A program made the position numbers and the translations under genes. From Xanthobacteraceae bacterium (GTDB taxonomy: Bacteria > Pseudomonadota > Alphaproteobacteria > Rhizobiales > Xanthobacteraceae): 5,016 nucleotides of DNA. Position 1 is the first letter of the stretch. Each line of letters starts with the position of its first letter. Location of the stretch: contig JASHRR010001426.1 in the NCBI GenBank assembly GCA_030037185.1, positions 1-5,016 of the forward strand, in the 5' to 3' direction. The notes beneath the pieces are model-generated. The model was not told where the DNA came from. It did no database searches and saw only the letters and a list, made by a program, of their open reading frames with translations. Below are positions 1 to 5,016 of the stretch, piece by piece.

Positions 1-59
1 AGCAGGCGAGACGTCAGTGTGGCGGCGCCGACCGTCGTGACATCGCGCGCGAGGGACAT
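1..59 (-). CDS. murJ: MurJ/MviN lipid II flippase, N-terminal fragment (runs off left edge)
   Basis: Reading the minus strand from the ATG at 59 gives 19 complete codons, MSLARDVTTVGAATLTSRL, followed by a partial codon at the edge. This matches from memory the start of alphaproteobacterial MurJ/MviN proteins, which open with a short basic segment and then a 'TVGxATLxSRxLGF'-like stretch leading into the first transmembrane helix. MurJ moves lipid II across the inner membrane for peptidoglycan synthesis. The start is well supported: the minus strand carries GGAGG (complement of 67-71), 7 bases before the ATG. The gene is divergent from the adenosine kinase gene. Only the extreme N-terminus is visible, so the family call depends on a short match; another membrane protein with a similar start cannot be excluded. 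That a real gene starts here is more certain than its name. Confidence 0.7.
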   Translation of the reverse strand, partial: MSLARDVTTVGAATLTSRL

Positions 60-66
60 TGCTTGG

Positions 67-71
67 CCTCC
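67..71 (-). promoter_or_regulatory. Strong Shine-Dalgarno for the left-edge gene
   Basis: The minus strand reads GGAGG here, followed by seven bases (CCAAGCA) and the ATG at 59-57. This is the best ribosome binding site in the window and decides the start of the truncated gene. Confidence 0.75.
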
Positions 72-191
72 GGCTGAATAATAGCCGCACCTCGCCGGAC
101 GCGTCATCTCCCGGCGGCCGCATCTTTAAGTCGAACCGGCGGATGCCGCGGGCGGGGCGCAAACCCGTTTCGGCGGCAGGCAATCGCGTTT

Positions 192-225
192 GGCAGGGCG
201 GCCCTGCCGCTTCCCGCTTGCGGGA
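192..225. repeat. Two adjacent perfect GC-rich hairpins, dispersed-repeat-like
   Basis: The first hairpin is GGCAGGG (192-198), loop CGG, CCCTGCC (202-208). The second is TCCCGC (212-217), loop TT, GCGGGA (220-225). They are three bases apart and neither is followed by a T tract. The second hairpin and its flank (gagaggtcggg, then atgagggg) look like intergenic palindromic repeats found in many copies in Hyphomicrobiales genomes. The stems are read directly; membership of a repeat family is inferred. Confidence 0.45.
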
Positions 226-405
226 GAGGTCGGGATGAGGGGCATTCGACGCGCTCATGACTTGCGATTCGGAGCCCGCGGAACGCCCGCTCACCCGCAA
301 TTGGCGCGACCAGAGCTTGCAATTGCGACCTGGCCGAGCTGGGCGAGGTGAGGGTCGCCGCCCCTGCGATCGCCCGTTGCGGCGGGCGCCGGTGGCTCGG
401 CAGGC

Positions 406-423
406 TTGACCGGATTGACCGGG
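406..423 (+). repeat. Tandem 9-bp repeat TTGACCGG(A/G), possible promoter -35 or operator
   Basis: TTGACCGGA (406-414) is followed directly by TTGACCGGG (415-423). Each copy contains TTGACC, a good match to a -35 hexamer, about 90-100 bases before the adenosine kinase ATG. No good -10 hexamer follows at 16-18 bases from either copy, so a promoter is only a possibility. The pair could also be a half-site duplication for a regulator, or chance. Confidence 0.25.
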
Positions 424-509
424 CGATCCATCAAGTAAAGAACCTGCAAAGCGATGCGCGGGGGCGATCCTGCGTGTGAAGCCCATCAACCTGGCGGTAC
501 GCGTTTGCC

Positions 510-1511
510 ATGACCTCCACTCGCTATGATGTTCTCGGACTCGGCAACGCGATCGTCGACGTGATCGCGCGCGCGGATGATGATTTCCTCGTCAAGCACG
601 CGATGCGCAAGGGCTCGATGTCGCTGATCGACGAGACACGCGCCGCCCAGATCTACGACGCCATGGGTCCGGGATTGGAAATCTCCGGAGGCTCCGCGGC
701 CAACACTATTGTGGGGGCGGCGGGCTTCGGCGCCCGCGCAGCCTTCATCGGTCGGGTCAAGGATGATCCGCTCGGCAATGTGTTCGCGCACGACATCCGT
801 GCTGCGGGCGTTACCTTCGACACGGCGCCTTCGGCGGACGGTCCGTCCACCGGCCGCTGCTATGTGCTGGTCACCCCGGATGGCGAGCGCACGATGCACA
901 CCTTCCTCGGCGCCGCCCAGGACCTCCACCCGCGCGACATCGACGAGGAGGCGGTGGCCGCTGCGGCGATCACCTATCTCGAAGGCTATCTGTGGGACCC
1001 GCCCCACGCCAAGGAGGCATTCCGCAAGGCTGCAGCGATCGCCCATCAGGCGAAGCGGCTGGTGGCACTGAGCCTGTCAGATGCGTTCTGTGTTGATCGC
1101 TGGCGCGAGGAGTTTCTGCATCTGATCCGCTGCGGCGTGGTCGATCTTTTGTTTTGCAACGAAGCCGAGGTGCGCAGCCTGTACCAGACGGCCGACTTCG
1201 ATACCGCTGTGGCGGCCCTGCGCGGCGACGCGCGGCGCGCGGTGGTGACGCGCAGCGCCGACGGCTGCATCGTTGTCGAGGGGCCGCAGACCGCCGTGGT
1301 GCCGGCCTATCGGGTTGATCGCGTGGTCGATACCACCGGTGCCGGCGATTTGTTTGCCGCCGGATTTCTGTTCGGGCTGTGCTGCGGATTTGGCGACGAG
1401 AGGTCGGCGCGGCTCGGCGCCCTGGCGGCTGCGGAGGTTATTTCGCACCTCGGAGCAAGGCCGGAGGCTTCGCTGCGCGCCCTCGCGCAGGAAAACGGTC
1501 TCGTCAAATAA
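510..1511 (+). CDS. Adenosine kinase (PfkB/ribokinase-family sugar kinase)
   Basis: The 333-residue protein belongs to the PfkB/ribokinase family and resembles the alphaproteobacterial proteins annotated as adenosine kinase, which phosphorylate adenosine to AMP with ATP in purine salvage in the cytoplasm. It opens with YDVLGLGNAIVDVIA (residues 6-20), the usual first strand and substrate-side loop. The first PfkB signature is the GGSAANT stretch at residues 60-66. The second is DTTGAGD at 274-280, where D280 is the expected catalytic base and GAG forms the anion hole, followed by the FAAGFLFGL helix. Length is normal for the group. An in-frame stop at 477-479 leaves ATG 510 as the only good start; the Shine-Dalgarno is weak (GGCGG at 493-497, a long spacer). 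The murJ-like gene is divergent and an MBL-fold gene follows 64 bases downstream. Substrate specificity is inferred; another PfkB substrate (ribokinase- or fructokinase-like) is possible. Confidence 0.88.
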   Translation: MTSTRYDVLGLGNAIVDVIARADDDFLVKHAMRKGSMSLIDETRAAQIYDAMGPGLEISGGSAANTIVGAAGFGARAAFIGRVKDDPLGNVFAHDIRAAGVTFDTAPSADGPSTGRCYVLVTPDGERTMHTFLGAAQDLHPRDIDEEAVAAAAITYLEGYLWDPPHAKEAFRKAAAIAHQAKRLVALSLSDAFCVDRWREEFLHLIRCGVVDLLFCNEAEVRSLYQTADFDTAVAALRGDARRAVVTRSADGCIVVEGPQTAVVPAYRVDRVVDTTGAGDLFAAGFLFGLCCGFGDERSARLGALAAAEVISHLGARPEASLRALAQENGLVK

Positions 1512-1516
1512 AAAAC

Positions 1517-1536
1517 CGGGCGGCCCGCCCGTTCTT
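1517..1536 (+). terminator. Probable rho-independent terminator after the adenosine kinase gene
   Basis: Six bases after the stop codon, CGGGCGG (1517-1523) and CCGCCCG (1525-1531) form an inverted repeat around one central base, so the real stem is about 5-6 GC pairs with a 3-5 base loop. It is preceded by a run of A and followed by TTCTT. The A run and T-rich tail fit an intrinsic terminator, possibly acting in both directions, but the T tract is short. Confidence 0.45.
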
Positions 1537-1575
1537 GAGTTAAGGTTTTGCGAAGGCAACTTCACGGAGCCTGCC

Positions 1576-2424
1576 ATGGCCGCAACCTTGTTGACGCGAT
1601 TGACGATCCTCGCGGCGGGCCTCATCTGTCTCAGCCGCGGCGAGGGTTTGGCGCAGCCTGCAACGCCGCCGCCGCCACAAGCCAAGCCCGAAATGACCGA
1701 GAGCTGCCCGGGCCTGGTGGCCTCCGAGCGTCCGCCATTCATGCCCGTGGCCATCCGGCCGGGACTGGCGCCTGACGAGGCGCGGATCACCTATGTGGGC
1801 CATTCGACCTTTCTGATCGAGAGCCCGAAGCTCGTGCGGATCGCCACCGACTACAATGATTACGTGCACCCGCCGGTGTTGCCCGACATCGTCACGATGA
1901 ATCACGCTCACTCGACCCACTACACCGACCGGCCTGATCCGGACATCAAGTTCGTGCTGCGCGGCTGGCGCGCCGACGGCAAGCCGGCCAACCACGATAT
2001 GACCTATTCGGATGTTCATGTGCGCAGCGTATCCACCAACATCCGGGACTGGAATGGCGGCACCGAGCGAAACGGCAATTCGATCTTCATCTTCGACGTC
2101 GGCAGCCTGTGCATCGCCCACCTCGGCCATCTCCACCACACCTTGACGCAGCAGCAGCTCGACGACATTGGGCATGTCGACGTGCTGCTGGTGCCGGTGG
2201 ACGGCGGCTACACCTTGGATCTGGATGGGATGATCGAAGTGATACAAGCCATCAAGGCGCCGTTGATGGTGCCGATGCACTATTTCAGCACCTTCACGCT
2301 GCGCCGTTTCCTCGAGCGCGTGAACGGCCGCTACGAGGTCGAATTCGCCGACACGCCGTCGGTGGTGGTGTCAAAGGCGACGTTGCCGAGCAAGGGAAAA
2401 TTCCTGGTGCTGCCGGGGCATTAG
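1576..2424 (+). CDS. Exported metallo-beta-lactamase-fold hydrolase (UlaG/RomA-like)
   Basis: The 282-residue protein starts at ATG 1576, chosen because ACGGAG lies six bases upstream and because the N-terminus then reads as a Sec signal peptide: TR near the start, a hydrophobic core LTILAAGLICL, and a possible cleavage after GLA (residue 26). A Pro-rich linker follows. The metallo-beta-lactamase fold is indicated by YVGHSTFLIES (73-83), the metal motif H110-A-H112-S-T-H115, GH at 184-185, D202 in 'HVDVLLVPVDGGY', D209, and 'VPMHY' with H235. The usual HxHxDH motif has Thr114 in place of Asp, so one expected metal ligand is missing. This may be a subfamily trait or a change in metal use. The substrate is unknown; the family includes lactonases, phosphodiesterases and other hydrolases. 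The protein is probably periplasmic. C18 does not fit a lipobox. It lies 64 bases after the kinase gene, past a hairpin, and 154 bases before the dioxygenase gene. Confidence 0.82.
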   Translation: MAATLLTRLTILAAGLICLSRGEGLAQPATPPPPQAKPEMTESCPGLVASERPPFMPVAIRPGLAPDEARITYVGHSTFLIESPKLVRIATDYNDYVHPPVLPDIVTMNHAHSTHYTDRPDPDIKFVLRGWRADGKPANHDMTYSDVHVRSVSTNIRDWNGGTERNGNSIFIFDVGSLCIAHLGHLHHTLTQQQLDDIGHVDVLLVPVDGGYTLDLDGMIEVIQAIKAPLMVPMHYFSTFTLRRFLERVNGRYEVEFADTPSVVVSKATLPSKGKFLVLPGH

Positions 2425-2479
2425 CGTGCCGGCGGATGCGACCGGATCGCTCCTCAACATGCTCGTCCCCGGACTCGAT

Positions 2480-2497
2480 CCCCCGATTGGTCGGGGG
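2480..2497 (+). repeat. Perfect 7-bp GC hairpin between the MBL-fold and dioxygenase genes
   Basis: CCCCCGA (2480-2486), loop TTGG, TCGGGGG (2491-2497) form a perfect stem 55 bases after the MBL-fold stop. No T tract follows on either strand, so it is not a classical terminator; it may still attenuate readthrough or protect the 3' end of the upstream message. Confidence 0.4.
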
Positions 2498-2578
2498 GGG
2501 CAGCAAGGGAGGCTGGCCGGCTCAACACGGACCGTGATCCGCGGTAGTTTGCACGCGATCGCAACGAGGGATCTTTCC

Positions 2579-3088
2579 ATGCTCTCCATGCCCATCGTCG
2601 ACCTGCTCGAAAGTGGCCGCCAGCTTGCCGCCCGCGGCGAGCGCGTGAGCGTGCTGTGGCAGGAGCCTGAGTCGCTCGCCTTTGTGGCGCGTGGCCGCGA
2701 ATACCGTTCGGAGTTTCACATCAATCCGAGCGACGAGGTCATGCTGATGATCAAAGGGGAAATGCGGCTGCACTACCGCACTGCCGGCGGCAAGGAGGAG
2801 ATCGCGGTGGTGCCGCAAGGCTCGACCATCTACACGCCCGCGGGCACGCCGCACTCGCCGCGCTTTCCGCCCGACGCGTATCTCCTGGTGATCGAACGGC
2901 AACGGCGGTCCGGCGAAATCGACCGGTTTCAATGGTTCTGCCCAAATTGCGATGAATTGCTGCACGAAGAGGTGGCCGAAGTGCATGACTATCGCGCCGA
3001 TCCGGTGTCGAAGGCCTATGCGCGCTTTTTCGACAACGAGGCGCACCGCACCTGCAAGTCGTGCGGCCATATCATGCCGCGGCCGTAG
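2579..3088 (+). CDS. 3-hydroxyanthranilate 3,4-dioxygenase
   Basis: The 169-residue cupin protein matches 3-hydroxyanthranilate 3,4-dioxygenase (HAAO/NbaC), which opens the aromatic ring of 3-hydroxyanthranilate with O2 and Fe(II) to give 2-amino-3-carboxymuconate semialdehyde in kynurenine-type tryptophan breakdown. Visible iron ligands are H47 and E53 in 'RSEFHINPSDEV' and H92 in 'TPHSPR'. R43, R95 and E106 ('VIERQR') sit where the substrate-binding residues are known. The C-terminus has the second metal site of the bacterial enzymes, C121-x-x-C124 and C159-x-x-C162. Length is normal. ATG 2579 is preferred because GAGG (2566-2569) precedes it at a plausible distance and the protein then starts in the usual place; ATG 2588 is an alternative three codons later. 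The frame stays open to an earlier ATG at 2426, but those 51 extra residues cross the hairpin and look non-coding. No other kynurenine-pathway genes are visible. The core (MLMIKGEMRL, GSTIYTPAG) differs from the commoner FYQLKG/FLLPAG pattern, so this may be a divergent subgroup. Confidence 0.87.
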   Translation: MLSMPIVDLLESGRQLAARGERVSVLWQEPESLAFVARGREYRSEFHINPSDEVMLMIKGEMRLHYRTAGGKEEIAVVPQGSTIYTPAGTPHSPRFPPDAYLLVIERQRRSGEIDRFQWFCPNCDELLHEEVAEVHDYRADPVSKAYARFFDNEAHRTCKSCGHIMPRP

Positions 3089-3454
3089 CGAATGTGAATG
3101 TTTTGCGGCTCTTTTCGCGGGGCGCAAGTCCTTGCTCTGACCGGCAGACCGCCGTTGTGAATATTGCCGCAGGCGGTGATCGGCTCCCTGAAGGGGGTTT
3201 TGAGCCGCTTCAACGGCTGCCCGGCCGAAGCCTTGTCTGGCGCCGCACCAGGCGCAACCGCTCCCGCCTCGCAATCCCGAAGACGCATGCGCTTGATGCC
3301 GCCCGTGTGGGCGAGACCGATACGCTCGCCGGCCGGGGTAATTCCGACGCCGCAATCAAGGCCATCGGGCCGCGGTACGAGGCTTACCGCTTTTCCGCGC
3401 GGCTATCTTCGATGGGCCGGCGTGTCTGGCCGGCATGCACGAACCGGCTTCGGC
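3089..3454. other. Non-coding gap between convergent dioxygenase and ilvC genes
   Basis: About 366 bases separate the 3' ends of two convergent genes. Open frames crossing it in several frames (for example plus-strand 3061-3492 and 3164-3574) run into ilvC, have biased Arg/Ala/Pro-rich translations and no recognisable domains, so I treat the gap as non-coding. It holds several short GC-rich stems: AGCCG/CGGCT (3203-3207 with 3214-3218), GGCGAG/CTCGCC (3310-3315 with 3325-3330, 9-base loop), and GCCGGC/GCCGGC (3416-3421 with 3429-3434). None has a clear T tract. Confidence 0.5.
3416..3434 (-). terminator. Hairpin downstream of ilvC, weak terminator candidate
   Basis: GCCGGC (3416-3421) and GCCGGC (3429-3434) pair with a seven-base loop, about 20 bases past the ilvC stop codon. 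Position suits an ilvC 3' end, but no U-rich tail follows on the minus strand, so termination here would need a factor or be inefficient. Confidence 0.25.
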
Positions 3455-4562
<1,108 letters not shown>

Positions 4563-4838
4563 CTATGGTTTGACCTTTATCTGTTTTCCGGGTTTGCGAA
4601 CCTGAGCCAAGTCGCGAGCCGCCTGGATGCGCAACATGCGGCCGACCCCTGGCCCAAAAGCCCTTTCGCTGCGGAGAGCCCGATCGGGCAAACGCCACGC
4701 GGTCCCACTGGCGCCTGCCGACGGCCTCGCCCGGCGCGCTGCAAGCAAACGCCAAGCCACTGACCCGCCAACGCCTAGGGGCCCCGGCACGCTGCGGTAA
4801 CACACCCCGTCTGGATGCGATGGGTTCTTCATCGGCAT
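4563..4838 (-). pseudogene. Decayed HigA-family (XRE) antitoxin gene
   Basis: The minus-strand frame from ATG 4838 to TAG 4563 encodes 91 residues. Its ends match HigA-type antitoxins, which pair with HigB toxins and repress their own operon: MPMKNPSHPDGV at the N-terminus resembles the family's 'MKNPPHPGxxV', then 'GPLGV', and 'RALRSERAFGPGVGRMLRIQ' with 'AARDLAQVRK' and 'IKVKP' resembles the family's C-terminal 'mAlRLerAFG...WLRmQaayDLAqvR'. The middle, where the helix-turn-helix should read like 'AAxxLGVSRxxLSxLLNGRxxxSP', is instead Arg/Ala/Trp-rich. Traces of the expected sequence appear in another frame (a 'GRRQA...VGPRGVCP' stretch), so compensating indels probably scrambled it. The conserved Trp before 'LRIQ' is Met. 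The ATG follows the toxin remnant stop by 10 bases, with AGGGAAAAG between as a possible ribosome site. The frame is open, so a product could still be made, but DNA binding is probably lost. Recognition is from memory. Confidence 0.7.
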
Positions 4839-4848
4839 CAACTTTTCC

Positions 4849-5016
4849 CTAGTGGTAGTCCTCAAAATCGATCTCTGACCACGGACCCGGCGATTCGGAA
4901 AGTCAGTTGATGAGGTGTGGCCGTGAGGCTCCATATCCGTTTGCGGTCGCGCCGAGCCGCCATCCCGCAAGCGGCGTTAGTTCACCACCATTCCCGGCTT
5001 CCTCGATGGCGGTCAA
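4849..5016 (-). pseudogene. Frameshifted HigB/RelE-family toxin remnant (runs off right edge)
   Basis: The minus strand directly before the higA-like remnant holds pieces of a HigB-type toxin (an mRNA endonuclease of the RelE fold) in three frames. From 5016 the first frame reads LTAIEEAGNGGELTPLAGWRL, close to the family's 'L.ALEEA...eL..l.GWRLH.LkGdrkG'. From 4951 a second frame reads RDRKRIWSLTATPHQLTFRI, matching 'GDRKGxWSLTVtxNWRLTFR'. From 4872 a third frame reads IDFEDYH and a TAG stop, the typical end '(V/I)D(F/L)EDYH'. Between the first two a short deletion removes the expected 'HRLK', and the conserved NWR is replaced by HQ. At least two frameshifts therefore break the gene. Its first part lies outside the window. 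The order toxin then antitoxin, close together, is that of higBA. Confidence 0.68.

Larger units (their letters stand above)
60..509. other. Divergent intergenic region between the murJ-like gene and the adenosine kinase gene
   Basis: About 450 bases separate two divergently transcribed genes. I see no convincing coding region. The open frame at 104-322 on the minus strand has a low-complexity, Arg/Pro/Ala-rich translation and no recognisable family. The region contains two adjacent hairpins (192-225), two copies of GCAATTG (297-303 and 319-325), and a tandem TTGACCGG pair (406-422). Promoters for both flanking genes must lie here, but I cannot place a convincing -10 element. The segment 211-240, with its 'cttgcgggagaggtcgg..gatgagggg' character, resembles the dispersed GC-rich intergenic repeats common in Bradyrhizobium-like genomes; this is from memory. 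Confidence 0.6.

Noticed and set aside
486..1046. Minus-strand open frame antisense to the adenosine kinase gene
   Set aside because: It overlaps a gene with clear PfkB motifs, and its translation is Arg/Gly/Val-rich without a family.
1273..1575. N-terminal extension of the MBL-fold protein
   Set aside because: It overlaps the kinase gene in another frame and crosses the terminator-like hairpin. ATG 1576 has a ribosome site and yields a signal peptide.
1576..1632. Lipoprotein signal ending at Cys18 of the MBL-fold protein
   Set aside because: The residues before the Cys are G-L-I, which do not fit a lipobox needing Gly, Ala or Ser at -1.
1540..2280. Minus-strand open frame of 246 codons opposite the MBL-fold gene, and a similar one at 1077-1790
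   Set aside because: Both are shadow frames with His/Arg-rich translations, as expected opposite a GC-rich coding sequence.
3060..3120. Terminator for the dioxygenase gene formed by GCCGC near its 3' end and GCGGC before TCTTTT
   Set aside because: The stem is only about five pairs with a loop of roughly 30 bases that includes the stop codon, so it is not convincing.
2522..3355. Minus-strand open frame of 277 codons opposite the dioxygenase gene
   Set aside because: It covers a gene whose iron ligands and CxxC motifs are conserved. The antisense translation has no recognisable domain.

Overview
The window comes from a GC-rich bacterial chromosome. The proteins look alphaproteobacterial, most likely Hyphomicrobiales (Bradyrhizobium, Rhodopseudomonas or Xanthobacteraceae-like). 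This rests on the adenosine-kinase-type PfkB protein, the class I ketol-acid reductoisomerase, the N-terminus of a MurJ-like flippase, and intergenic GC-rich hairpins of a kind common in that order. All family assignments are from recognising motifs by eye; no database search was possible.

Layout, left to right. (1) Positions 1-59, minus strand: the first 19 codons of a gene leaving the window, very probably murJ/mviN, with an ideal Shine-Dalgarno. (2) Positions 60-509: a divergent intergenic region with two adjacent hairpins and a short TTGACCGG tandem repeat. (3) 510-1511, plus: adenosine kinase (PfkB family), followed by a hairpin that may be a terminator. (4) 1576-2424, plus: an exported metallo-beta-lactamase-fold protein with an altered metal motif. 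(5) 2579-3088, plus: 3-hydroxyanthranilate 3,4-dioxygenase with intact iron ligands and the extra CxxC pair. (6) 3089-3454: a non-coding gap between convergent genes. (7) 3455-4474, minus: ilvC. (8) 4563-5016, minus, upstream of ilvC: a decayed toxin-antitoxin pair, with a higB-like toxin remnant running off the right edge and a higA-like antitoxin remnant after it.

The genes are mostly independent housekeeping or peripheral metabolism: purine salvage, tryptophan/kynurenine-type aromatic ring cleavage, and branched-chain amino acid synthesis. The three plus-strand genes run in the same direction, but gaps of 64 and 154 bp, each with a hairpin, argue against one tightly coupled operon. I see no phage genes, insertion sequence, CRISPR array, tRNA or rRNA. 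The least ordinary item is the eroded higBA-like module upstream of ilvC. I found nothing that looks like a new multi-gene system.
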